NCBI RefSeq assembly: GCF_020217485.1
Contig: NZ_JAEKMI010000006.1
Location: 124,001-188,000, forward strand
Source: Mycobacterium sp. WUMAC-067
GTDB taxonomy: Bacteria; Actinomycetota; Actinomycetes; Mycobacteriales; Mycobacteriaceae
Reading direction: 5' to 3'
Length of the DNA stretch: 64,000 nucleotides
The position numbers and the translations under genes were made by a program. Below, piece after piece: positions 38,088 to 45,797 of this stretch (the first letter of the stretch is position 1; each line of letters opens with the position of its first letter). Below the pieces are notes generated by a model. The model did not search any database, was not told the DNA's origin, and was given only the letters and a program-made list of their open reading frames with translations.

Positions 38088-38903
38088 GTGGAGGTCGACG
38101 GCTGCCGCATCCACCTACGTCTTTGGGGTGCCGCGGACCAACCTCCGGTGGTGCTGATCCACGGCGGCGGTGCGCACTCCGGTTGGTGGGATCACATCGC
38201 GCCGTTCATTTCCCGTACCCACCGGGTGATCGCGCTGGATCTGTCCGGGCATGGCGACAGCGGGTCACGAGCCGGCTATGACCTGCGGATCTGGGCAAGC
38301 GAGGTGATGGCGGCCGCATCCTCCGCCGGCCCCGCCGGGCGGCCGACCATCGTCGGCCACAGCATGGGCGGTTGGGTAGCGTCCACGGCGGCAATGCACT
38401 ACAGCCGGCAGATCAACAGCATGCTGGTGATCGACTCGCCGTTGTGGGAGCGTGCGCCGGAGGAAGGGCGGCTACGACGGCACAAACACACCGAATACCG
38501 GACCAGAGACGAGATCCTGGCCCGTTTTACGGCGGTGCCGTCGCAGGAGTTGATCCTCCCCTACGTCCGTCAGCACATCGCGGCCGAGTCGGTGCGCAAG
38601 ACCAACGCGGGCTGGGTGTGGAAGTTCGATCCGGCGATTTACGGCGGTGAGTATCTCGAGCCGACGCCCGCCGACGAGGAATCGTTGGAGAGCATGCTCG
38701 CCGCAATGCGTTGCCGCGTAGGCTATTTGCGTTGCGAGGCCGGATTGGTTCCGCCCGCGATGGCCGAACGGATCCGCTCTCTCCTGCAGCTGAGGGGCCC
38801 CTTTGTCGAGTTGGCCGAAGCCGGTCATCATCCGATGCTCGACCAACCGCTTCCACTGGTCGCGACGCTGCGCACGCTCCTGGAATTCTGGTCGATCACC
38901 TAA
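38088..38903 (+). CDS. Alpha/beta hydrolase
   Basis: A 271-residue alpha/beta hydrolase with oxyanion HGGGAHSGWW, nucleophile elbow GHSMGGW (Ser near residue 88) and a C-terminal catalytic histidine in EAGHHPMLDQP. The GTG at 38088 is the first conventional start codon, but the frame is open upstream and encodes VTPAWFTAALDQRPEQGEVE, which looks like protein; a CTG at 38007 with GGGAGG 6 bases before it may be the real start. The substrate is unknown. It converges with the CRP-like gene, overlapping it by four bases. Confidence 0.85.
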   Translation: MEVDGCRIHLRLWGAADQPPVVLIHGGGAHSGWWDHIAPFISRTHRVIALDLSGHGDSGSRAGYDLRIWASEVMAAASSAGPAGRPTIVGHSMGGWVASTAAMHYSRQINSMLVIDSPLWERAPEEGRLRRHKHTEYRTRDEILARFTAVPSQELILPYVRQHIAAESVRKTNAGWVWKFDPAIYGGEYLEPTPADEESLESMLAAMRCRVGYLRCEAGLVPPAMAERIRSLLQLRGPFVELAEAGHHPMLDQPLPLVATLRTLLEFWSIT

Positions 38904-39577
38904 GCCCGTGCGCGGCGGGCCAGCTTCGCGGGCTGGTCGATGATCAGGGCCCTACCCTGCTGCCGGATCCAGCCGCGCTGGGTGAAGTCCGAGAGCGCCT
39001 TGTTGACCGTTTCGCGTGAGGAACCGACGAGTTGAGCGAGCTCCTTCTGGGTGAGGTGATGCTCGACGCGCACCGGTCCCCCATTGTCGGTGCCGAATCG
39101 CATTGCCAGATCGAGGATTTGCTTGGCCACCCGGGCGGGCACGTCGGTGAAGATCAAGTCGCACAGGGTGTTGTTGGTGTGCCGGAGTCGGCGCGCCAGC
39201 ACCCGTAGCAGCTGCTCCGCGATTTCGGGTCGTTCGGCCATCCATGTTCGCAGGGCCTGGCGGTCCATCCTGACGGTTTCCACCTCGGTCAGCGTGATCA
39301 CCGTCGAGGTGCGCGGGCCCGGATCGAAGAGCGCGAGCTCACCGAACACGTCACCGGGGCCCAGCACCGCGAACACGGTTTCACGGCCGTCTGCCGTCTG
39401 GTGGCGGATCTTCACCGAGCCCGCCAGGATCACAAAGAGGTCGTCGCCCGCCTCGCCTTCGACGAAGACGGTGCGCCTGCGAGGGAAGGAGACGTGCTGC
39501 AGATGGCGAGCCAACGCGGCGACCGCATCGGGTGCAATTCCCTGGAAGATGCCGGCTCGCGCCAAAATGTCGTCCAC
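38900..39577 (-). CDS. Crp/Fnr family regulator, paralogue of mycobacterial CRP
   Basis: A 225-residue cAMP-receptor-type regulator. The cyclic nucleotide pocket reads FGELALFDPGPRTST (about 78-92), keeping the Glu and Arg that bind the phosphate and ribose. The HTH recognition helix is VGSSRETVNKALSDF, almost identical to what I recall for M. tuberculosis CRP (Rv3676). The N-terminal MDDILARAGIFQGI matches too. The differences elsewhere suggest a paralogue rather than the orthologue, which would bind similar DNA sites. No local operator is evident. Confidence 0.92.
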   Translation of the reverse strand: MDDILARAGIFQGIAPDAVAALARHLQHVSFPRRRTVFVEGEAGDDLFVILAGSVKIRHQTADGRETVFAVLGPGDVFGELALFDPGPRTSTVITLTEVETVRMDRQALRTWMAERPEIAEQLLRVLARRLRHTNNTLCDLIFTDVPARVAKQILDLAMRFGTDNGGPVRVEHHLTQKELAQLVGSSRETVNKALSDFTQRGWIRQQGRALIIDQPAKLARRARA

Positions 39578-39712
39578 GCCGCCCCTTTCAACGCGTTCCG
39601 CACGGCGTTTGCGCGCACTAGGCGCTGCTCCAGGTTGGGGGCGTCTTGGCTCGCGACCTCGACTTTACACCAGGGTTAAATTCCGTAACGCAGCAGGTCC
39701 GGGGGCCGGCGG

Positions 39713-39880
39713 CTAGGCGGCGGGCGTCGTGGTGGCCGATGCGGCTGTGACTTCGGAGTAGAAGTTGCCGCACGCATCGCAATGGACCTGATACTCGAGC
39801 TTGTCGTCGCGCTCGAGGAAGCTGTACTGCGCCCACGCCATGCATCGCGGGCACCGTGCGCGACCGTGTTCCACTGCCAT
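39713..39880 (-). CDS. Small zinc-ribbon-like protein, 55 residues
   Basis: The ATG at 39880 begins a 55-codon frame ending at TAG 39713. Two cysteine pairs, CPRC (10-13) and CDAC (35-38), are spaced as in a zinc ribbon, and the C-terminus is a low-complexity SATTTPAA tail. A GGGGTTGGTGA element precedes the start. It has no named family but the paired CxxC motifs and coding-like composition make it credible. It is transcribed in the same direction as the CRP-like gene, 135 bases upstream of it. Confidence 0.65.
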   Translation of the reverse strand: MAVEHGRARCPRCMAWAQYSFLERDDKLEYQVHCDACGNFYSEVTAASATTTPAA

Positions 39881-39966
39881 TCACCAACCCCTAACTCGCA
39901 CAGATGCACTGGAAGTACCCCGTGCAAAGCTGGTCTAATCACCGACTTGCGGACCCCGCCCGCCGC

Positions 39967-41400
39967 CTAGTAATTCAGCCCGGAGAACATCACCCGGCCG
40001 GGGTCATATTTCTGTCGCACCGCGCTCAGCCGGGACAGGTTCGGGCCGAAATAGCGCGCCGGCGACTGGTTGGCCTCGATGTAGTTCACGTAGCCACCGA
40101 CCGAATACTGTTGCACCGCTTGGTGTGCCGTGCCGAGCCAGTTCGTCGCCGCCGAAGGATCGCCGGTTTCGACGTACCACTGCACCAGCGCCGACTGCCG
40201 GCGCCAGGGAAAGGCCGTCGCTCCCGGCGCCACCGTGGCGAGGGCGCCGTCGAGCGCGTGCATGATCGCCAACATGCGCCCGGCCCCGCGGGGAAAGGCG
40301 TTGACCGCCGCGGCGATCCCCTGTGCCACGCCCGCGTTGACGGTGGAAAAGACGTCCGATCCGCCGACATAGCCGAGCGGCGAAGGGTTGAGGTTCCCGA
40401 CGGCCAGGTAGTTCACCAGGTCCATGTAGTTGAAGGTGTGGTTTTCGGTGCCGGAGGGCTGCATTCCGACCGCTTGGGTGATGGCTGCGGCAGTGCTATT
40501 GCCCGATCCGGCCGGGGAGGTGGCCATGATCCGGCAATGCATGCCCGTCGCGTCGACGGTGGCGTCGGCCAGCGCCCAGCTGTTTCGGTCGGCGGTGCGC
40601 AGCCAGTTCTGCCATCCGACGAGGACCTGCGCGAACGACTCCGGCGGGAAGTTGAGGTTGACGACGTCGACGTCCTTGGTGGGGAACGTGGCGAAGGTCA
40701 GGGAGGTCGTCACACCGAAGTTGCCGCCACCGCCGCCGCGCAGCGCCCAGAACAGGTCGGGGTTGCTGGCGGCGGAGGCGGTGACCGCCTGGCCGTTCGG
40801 CAGCACCACCGAAGCCGACGTCAGCTGGTCACAGAGCAGGCCCGCATGCCGGGATTGGGCGCCCAGGCCGCCGCCCAGCGCGTGCCCGGCGGCGCCGACC
40901 GACGGGCAGGTCCCGGTCGGGACGCCCCGGCCGGCCGCGGCAAGCGTCCGGTGCATCGTGTACAGGCTGGTGGCCGGCGTCACGGTGACCTGCCCCGTGG
41001 CGGCGTCGTAGTTGGCATCCCCGGGCAGCTGGCGCAGATCGAGCACCATGGTCCCGTTCGCGGTCGACGCTCCGATGTAGGAGTGCCCGCCACTGCGCGG
41101 AGCGACCTTGAGGTTGTGGGCGGCGGCGAACGCCATCGCCTTTTGCACGTCGGCCGCCGACGTCGGGGTGACGACCGCCGCCGGCGTGGGCCCGTTGTAG
41201 TTGGTGTTGAAAACCTGTTTGGCGCTGGCGAATTGGGGGTTGTCCGGAAGCAACACCTTGCCGCCGAGCGCGGTGGAGAGTCCTTCCCACCCCGACGGCC
41301 GGGGATCGGCGACAGCCCGGGGTGCGCCGAGCACCGCTCCGGCGGCTAACGCCCCGACGGCGCCCCGCAGAAACGTCTGCCGTGAGATTTCACGCGCCAA
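39967..41400 (-). CDS. FAD-linked oxidoreductase, berberine-bridge type, exported
   Basis: A 477-residue BBE-like flavoprotein. The bicovalent FAD attachment residues are present: His106 in PRSGGHSY and Cys165 in PTGTCPSVG, followed by GGGLGAQSRHAG. The C-terminal BBE signature YVNYIEANQSPARYFG is complete. The N-terminus (SRQTFLRGAVGALAAGAVLGAPRAVA) is a Tat-like signal in which the second arginine is glutamine. Such enzymes oxidise sugars, alcohols or aromatic compounds with oxygen. TTG at 41400 is the only plausible start. Gene stands alone. Confidence 0.92.
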   Translation of the reverse strand: MAREISRQTFLRGAVGALAAGAVLGAPRAVADPRPSGWEGLSTALGGKVLLPDNPQFASAKQVFNTNYNGPTPAAVVTPTSAADVQKAMAFAAAHNLKVAPRSGGHSYIGASTANGTMVLDLRQLPGDANYDAATGQVTVTPATSLYTMHRTLAAAGRGVPTGTCPSVGAAGHALGGGLGAQSRHAGLLCDQLTSASVVLPNGQAVTASAASNPDLFWALRGGGGGNFGVTTSLTFATFPTKDVDVVNLNFPPESFAQVLVGWQNWLRTADRNSWALADATVDATGMHCRIMATSPAGSGNSTAAAITQAVGMQPSGTENHTFNYMDLVNYLAVGNLNPSPLGYVGGSDVFSTVNAGVAQGIAAAVNAFPRGAGRMLAIMHALDGALATVAPGATAFPWRRQSALVQWYVETGDPSAATNWLGTAHQAVQQYSVGGYVNYIEANQSPARYFGPNLSRLSAVRQKYDPGRVMFSGLNY

Positions 41401-41499
41401 CGCCGGGCTCCCGCGACTGCCTCATGCCCCGAATTGTCGACCACGAGAACCGCGGCGGCGCATGACATGTCGACGGTTGACCGAAACGTGCCCCAACCG

Positions 41500-42240
41500 T
41501 TATCCGGCGCCCTTGCCGTTGTCGACGCGATAGACGGCGCCGTGGATAGCCGCCGCGGCGTCGCTGGCGAGGAAGGCGATCACATTGGCGACGTCGAGGG
41601 GCTGCATCATGCCCCGTGGTGAGGCCGTGCGCATGATCAGGTCGTAGTTCGGATTTTCGGGCGCACTGAACTGTTCGATTTGCGGTGTGAGCATGCCGCC
41701 GGGGCACACCGCGTTGACGCGAAGGCGATCCGCCGTGTACTCCACGGCCAGCGCGCGGGTGAGTCCGATCAGCCCGTGCTTGGCGGCGCAGTATCCCGCC
41801 GAATACGCCTGGCCCTCAACACCGGCGATCGAGCTGACGTTGACGATGTTTCCGCCTCGCTCCAGCAGGTGGGGCAGCGCGGCCCGGCAGAGAAAGAAAG
41901 GACCGCTCAGGTTGACCGCGACGTCCTGCTCCCAATCGTCGTCGGTCATCGACTCCGTGCGGCGCATCTGATGCTTCCCGGCGACGTTGACGAGAACGTC
42001 CAAACCGCCGAAGTCGCGGACGCACCGCTCGACCGCGTCCCTGCAGGCCGGCGCCGAAGCGATGTCCACCGACGCGTATCCGCCGCGTTCCACGTCGGCG
42101 AACACGTCGGCCAGGCGTCCGGCATCGCGGCCGATGCCGAAAACCGTTGCGCCCTGCCGCGAGAACAGCTTGGCCGTTTCCGCGCCCAGGCCCGACGACG
42201 CCCCCGTCACCAATGCCACCTTGTCCTGCAGCGCGGCCAT
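41500..42240 (-). CDS. Short-chain dehydrogenase/reductase (SDR)
   Basis: A 246-residue classical SDR with the NAD(P) motif TGASSGLG (about 12-19), NVAGKHQM, the catalytic serine in VSSIAGVEG and YCAAKHG (YxxxK, about 148-154). The C-terminus VYRVDNGKGAG closes on the usual cofactor loop. The reaction is unassigned. ATG at 42240 is preferred because it starts MAALQDKVALVTG, as in relatives; the frame extends upstream without a better start. Confidence 0.9.
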   Translation of the reverse strand: MAALQDKVALVTGASSGLGAETAKLFSRQGATVFGIGRDAGRLADVFADVERGGYASVDIASAPACRDAVERCVRDFGGLDVLVNVAGKHQMRRTESMTDDDWEQDVAVNLSGPFFLCRAALPHLLERGGNIVNVSSIAGVEGQAYSAGYCAAKHGLIGLTRALAVEYTADRLRVNAVCPGGMLTPQIEQFSAPENPNYDLIMRTASPRGMMQPLDVANVIAFLASDAAAAIHGAVYRVDNGKGAG

Positions 42241-42295
42241 GCCAGCTCTCTTCCCTCGTCGCGGCGGTTCGATGCGGCCCGATGCTCCGGGCAGC

Positions 42296-42571
42296 CTAGT
42301 AGGACCGCATCCGCACGACGCTACCCCGCAGAAGCTCAAGTGGGGCAACCGGTCTGGATCTTCGCCTACCGGTGAACATCCTCTCGAGCTGCAGGCTCTG
42401 CTCGAGCCGGCGTGCCGTGATCATCGCGACCAGGTTGATCGCCAGCTTGCCCAGCGCGATCCGGCTGGTGCGCTTCCTCCAGCTTGGCCGCGTGGAGCCC
42501 GCACGACGGCCGAAGTAGTAGCCGATGCACGTCGCTGTCGTGAGCGCGCAGATTGCCGCGATTACCGTCAC
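42296..42571 (-). CDS. Small membrane-anchored protein, 91 residues
   Basis: A 91-residue protein with one hydrophobic segment (VIAAICALTTATCIGYYFG) followed by a basic helix rich in arginine (RRAGSTRPSWRKRTSRIALGKLAI). This pattern recurs in small mycobacterial proteins of unknown function. GTG at 42571 has AAGGA about 9 bases upstream; the frame is open further upstream. Confidence 0.6.
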   Translation of the reverse strand: MTVIAAICALTTATCIGYYFGRRAGSTRPSWRKRTSRIALGKLAINLVAMITARRLEQSLQLERMFTGRRRSRPVAPLELLRGSVVRMRSY

Positions 42572-42702
42572 GTGATGAGCGTCCTTCGTCACGGTCGCGG
42601 GAAGGTCACACGCCGGCCACACTCCGGCCAACAAGTCTCAGGCGCGGCGGATTGGCATAGCACCTGCCGATTCAAACAAGCTGGGCCTCAACGCAATGCG
42701 TT

Positions 42703-42900
42703 TCAGTCGATATCGAGGCCGCCCGACGCCATGATCAGGACGCGGCGGTCACCACCGACATGGGGATATTCGTCGTCGGGCAGGGCGACTGAGAGTTGCT
42801 GTTCTGCCCAGTCGGCGGGGTCGGCCTCCACCGGCAGAACGTCGTCCAGCGCCCCGGAGTATTTGCGCGCACGGCTGTTGAGCATGGCTTGTTCGATCAC
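42703..42900 (-). CDS. Small acidic protein, 65 residues
   Basis: A 65-residue hydrophilic protein with no recognised domain (contains EADPADWAEQQLSVALPDDEYP). GTG start with a strong GAAGGAAGGGG 5 bases upstream, which is the main reason to call it. It lies downstream of the hsp18 operon on the same strand, after a gap of about 195 bases that holds no gene. Confidence 0.6.
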   Translation of the reverse strand: MIEQAMLNSRARKYSGALDDVLPVEADPADWAEQQLSVALPDDEYPHVGGDRRVLIMASGGLDID

Positions 42901-43095
42901 GGCTACCCCTTCCTTCGCGACTGATGAATAACCCCGACTGTCAACACGTTTGAGTCCTGCGAGGGTGGGCCGCCCGCCCCCGGACGAGTCGCCTGGCTAT
43001 GGCAGTGGCCGAACCTCATCCGTGCGGGACCGAGGTAGTGCCCACGGAATTGCCCGGGTCGGCGGACTGGCCCATTCATCCTCGTTGTGATGTCA

Positions 43096-43461
43096 TCACC
43101 TGCCTTTCTCCATCGTGGTGTCATCGGGTTTGGCCGATGGCCGCCTCGGAGGGCTGCGCTGCACGGCGCGCACATTGGGTGCGGGTGCACGCCACGGCGG
43201 TGCGCATACCTCCCAGGACCGACCAGGTGACCGGGGCCCGAGCAGGGCGCACCCGGCCACTGGTGGCGCCGGTGGCCGACGGAGCAGGGTGACTGACGCC
43301 GCGCACAAGATGGCGTCGACCTCGGCCATCAGCACCGACACCTCGGCATCATCGGCCGGCAAGAGCCCTGTCTGCTGGCTTGGTGCTGCCTCGATGACCG
43401 TGCCGGGCGCTGCTGTCCCGGTGCCGCGGTGCGTCATCACCAACCCACGTTCTGTCAGCAT
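43096..43461 (-). CDS. Hypothetical protein downstream of hsp18
   Basis: A 121-codon frame beginning 12 bases after the hsp18 stop. The N-terminal half (LLPADDAEVSVLMAEVDAILCAAS) looks like a folded segment, and the C-terminal half is proline/arginine-rich with the motif QRSPPRRP that recurs in small mycobacterial hypothetical proteins. No function can be assigned. Its place in the hsp18 transcript and normal composition argue for a real but weakly conserved gene; a spurious frame remains possible. Confidence 0.45.
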   Translation of the reverse strand: MLTERGLVMTHRGTGTAAPGTVIEAAPSQQTGLLPADDAEVSVLMAEVDAILCAASVTLLRRPPAPPVAGCALLGPRSPGRSWEVCAPPWRAPAPNVRAVQRSPPRRPSAKPDDTTMEKGR

Positions 43462-43473
43462 CGCACCGGCCCA

Positions 43474-43896
43474 TCACGCGCTGATTGCGGTCTGCTGCCT
43501 ATCCCCGCGGTTGACCGCGATCTTGCGCGGCTTGGCCTTCTCGGCCACCGGGATACGCAAACGCAGGACCCCGGCGTCGTAACGCGCATCGATATGCTCG
43601 GTGTCGAGATTGTCGCCGAGCACCAGTTGCCGACTGAACACCCCACGCGCCCGTTCGGTTGCCAGCATCTCCCGGCTTGGATCGACATCGGGGCGCTCGG
43701 CGCGCACCGTCACCACATTGCGCTCGATGTCGAGGTCCAGCGACTGCACATCGATTCCCGGCAGATCGAATTCGACCACGAACTGCTCGCCGTCGCGCCA
43801 GGCATCCATCGGCATCGCGGCCGGGCGCGCCGCGGTGCCGGATACCTGCTGAGTGAAGCGGTCGAGGTCACGAAACGGATCGCTACGAACCAACAT
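43474..43896 (-). CDS. hsp18: Hsp20/alpha-crystallin chaperone, 18-kDa antigen type
   Basis: A 140-residue small heat-shock protein. The alpha-crystallin domain spans about 35-125, with [20 protein letters not shown] and [18 protein letters not shown]. The N-terminus [14 protein letters not shown] and the [26 protein letters not shown] block match the 18-kDa antigen of M. leprae and M. avium as I know it, rather than M. tuberculosis Acr/Acr2. It binds unfolded proteins as an ATP-independent holdase. GGAGG lies 8 bases before the ATG. The promoter contains a perfect 18-bp interrupted palindrome. Confidence 0.94.
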   Translation of the reverse strand: MLVRSDPFRDLDRFTQQVSGTAARPAAMPMDAWRDGEQFVVEFDLPGIDVQSLDLDIERNVVTVRAERPDVDPSREMLATERARGVFSRQLVLGDNLDTEHIDARYDAGVLRLRIPVAEKAKPRKIAVNRGDRQQTAISA

Positions 43897-43944
43897 GGTC
43901 GTCACCTCCAACACTCCCATCCAGTATCTGTTCGCATCGGTTAT

Positions 43945-43962
43945 CTATGCCTTACGGCATAG
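43945..43962. promoter_or_regulatory. Interrupted palindrome in the hsp18 promoter
   Basis: CTATGCC-TTAC-GGCATAG is a perfect 7-bp inverted repeat with a 4-base centre, 49 bases before the hsp18 ATG. It is followed by the AT-rich TTTTTATATATC. It does not match the HspR (HAIR) or DosR boxes. The 306-base region 43897-44202 contains this site, the TetR operator and no gene. Confidence 0.6.
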
Positions 43963-44139
43963 TTTTTATATATCTCGACTCGGCGATCTTGGCAAGGGCC
44001 CGTGAAGAATTTCCGGTTCACAGTTGCCGAGAGATGTTGCCGGCCACCGCATGCAGCCGGAGATCGGGTCGACACGTCCGGGCCCGCGGCGGCCTCTTCG
44101 GCGCTGGACTGGTACTGCGCGATCGCGGAGTCGCCGGTA

Positions 44140-44155
44140 CTGTACGCCTGTACAG
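44140..44155. promoter_or_regulatory. Operator copy 1 of the TetR regulon (autoregulatory)
   Basis: CTGTAC-GCCT-GTACAG, a perfect 16-bp inverted repeat 47 bases before the TetR ATG. Same architecture as copies at 47816, 47874 and 49373. Confidence 0.75.
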
Positions 44156-44202
44156 CGCGCTACCGGTGTCACAATACAACGAATCGGCTGAGCGAGGAGA
44201 GC

Positions 44203-44832
44203 ATGGCAGCATCTGCGCGGCGTGTGGGCGCCGAGACGTCCAAGACCCGGGACACCCTGCTCGACCATGTCGAGAAGATGATGCTCGACGAGGGCTATGC
44301 GAGCGTGACCTACCGCGCCCTGGCCTCGGCCGCCGGGGTCACGCCCAGCCTGGTGCAGTACTACTTCCCGACGCTCGACGACATTTTCCTCTCGGCGATC
44401 CGCCGCTATTCCGAACGCAGCCGTCGACTGCTCGACAAGGTGCTCGAGTCGCGCCCCGATGATCCACTCCGCGCCTTGTGGGAGTTCAGCCGGACCGAGG
44501 CGTCGGGCGCATTGATGACGGAGTTCATGGCCCTGGGCAATCACCGCAAGTCCATCCAGGCCGAGATCGCCGCGGTGACCCAAGCCACCCGCAAACGTCA
44601 GGTCGATGCGCTGGTCGCCAAATTCGGCAAGAGCGCACGCCCGGGTGGACACTTCTCGCTGCCCGCCCTGCAACTGCTGATCTCCGGGCTGCCCAAGTTC
44701 CTCAACCTCGAAGAGGGCATCGGGGTCAAGACCGCCCACAAGGAAGTCACCAACGCCTTCGAGAAGTACCTGGACTCGATCGAGCCGGCCCCGGCTCCGA
44801 AACGTAAGACCGCCCAACGGCGTTCACGGTAG
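44203..44832 (+). CDS. TetR/AcrR family regulator of the 44-49 kb oxidation regulon
   Basis: A 209-residue regulator with the HTH at about 18-60 (LLDHVEKMMLDEGYASVTYRA, then GVTPSLVQYYFPTLDDIFL) and a helical ligand domain; the tail is basic (KRKTAQRRSR). GAGGAGA precedes the ATG 3-9 bases upstream, which decides the start over an upstream ATG at 44002. Its own promoter carries the 16-bp repeat that also stands before the SDR/P450 operon, the divergent SDR and the SnoaL-like gene, so it is very probably the repressor of all of them. Confidence 0.93.
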   Translation: MAASARRVGAETSKTRDTLLDHVEKMMLDEGYASVTYRALASAAGVTPSLVQYYFPTLDDIFLSAIRRYSERSRRLLDKVLESRPDDPLRALWEFSRTEASGALMTEFMALGNHRKSIQAEIAAVTQATRKRQVDALVAKFGKSARPGGHFSLPALQLLISGLPKFLNLEEGIGVKTAHKEVTNAFEKYLDSIEPAPAPKRKTAQRRSR

Positions 44833-44911
44833 CGCTAAAGGCGGGCTTTCCACGGAAGCCGGATCGCTCAGGCCCTGCGGAACTGTGTAGCACTCCGCGG
44901 TGCCGCTTCGG

Positions 44912-45775
44912 CTAGCGCATCACGTGCGCACACCGGGTGTGCGGATGGACGTCGAACAGGTCGCGGTAGGAGGGTGGTTGCCGGCCGTCTTCGTCGTGGA
45001 TGCCGTATTTGACGGCCAGTTCCGCGCCGATGAGGGTCTGGCCGCTGAGTTCGAGGCATTGGGGGTCGTTGTAAAGCGCCCAGATCACATGCCCGGTGAG
45101 TTCGGGCGTTTCGGCGCTGTCAAGGATGTGCCCGAACTTCTCGGGGTTGTTGGCGATGATGGCGCGGACGCGGTCGGTGAGCAGTGATCCCATCCAGATC
45201 GATACCGCCGTGATCCCAGTGTCTTTGAAGTCGAAGGCCATGTCGGCGGCCATCTTGTCGACCGCGGCCTTCGGCACTCCGTAGGCGGGTCCGAAGGCGT
45301 AGTGCACCGACCCCGACGAGGAGGTGAAGGCCACCAGGCCGCGTCGCTGCGGGAGCATCAGGGGTGCGGCATAGACGGTGGCGACGTAGCTGCTGCGCAC
45401 GCCGACGTCCAGGGTGTCGATGACGTTGAGCGGCTCTTTCCAGAACTTGGTGCGCCCCATCATTTCGTCGCGGATGATGGCGGCGTTGTTCACCAGGATG
45501 TCGATGTGGCCCTGTTCCTGCTCGATCCGGGCGAACAGGGCCTTGACCTGATCGTCATCGCCGTGATCGACACGCACGGCGATGCCCTGTCCCCCTGCGG
45601 CGCTGACCATTTCGGCCGTCTGGTGGATCGTGCCGGGCAGGGCGGCGTCGCGGGCGTTCTCGCTGCGGCCGGTGACGTACACGGTGGCGCCGTGCTGTCC
45701 GAGGGCGTGGGCGATGCCGGCTCCGGCGCCGCGGCTGGCTCCGGTCACGACGGCCACGCACGGTGCGGACGACAT
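44912..45775 (-). CDS. SDR oxidoreductase, DHRS1-like
   Basis: A 287-residue SDR with TGASRGAGAGIAHALGQHGATVYVTGR at the N-terminus, LVNNAAI, TSSSGSVHYAF and YGVPKAAVDKMAAD (YxxxK). The PLNVIDTLDVGVRSSYVATVYAAPLM block and overall pattern resemble the DHRS1 family (animal steroid/retinoid reductases). Third gene of the minus-strand operon, 22 bases after the P450. A steroid or terpenoid-type ketone or alcohol is a reasonable but unproven substrate. Confidence 0.9.
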   Translation of the reverse strand: MSSAPCVAVVTGASRGAGAGIAHALGQHGATVYVTGRSENARDAALPGTIHQTAEMVSAAGGQGIAVRVDHGDDDQVKALFARIEQEQGHIDILVNNAAIIRDEMMGRTKFWKEPLNVIDTLDVGVRSSYVATVYAAPLMLPQRRGLVAFTSSSGSVHYAFGPAYGVPKAAVDKMAADMAFDFKDTGITAVSIWMGSLLTDRVRAIIANNPEKFGHILDSAETPELTGHVIWALYNDPQCLELSGQTLIGAELAVKYGIHDEDGRQPPSYRDLFDVHPHTRCAHVMR

Positions 45776-45797
45776 GGGAGTTCTCCTGCCTGTCGGA

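Noticed and set aside
42903..43190. A 95-codon minus-strand frame before the 65-residue protein
   Set aside because: Overlaps the better-placed hypothetical gene at 43096 and lacks a start signal or family resemblance.
43945..43962. The hsp18 palindrome as an HspR (HAIR) box
   Set aside because: HAIR boxes read CTTGAGT-N7-ACTCAAG; this sequence differs in both arms and centre.
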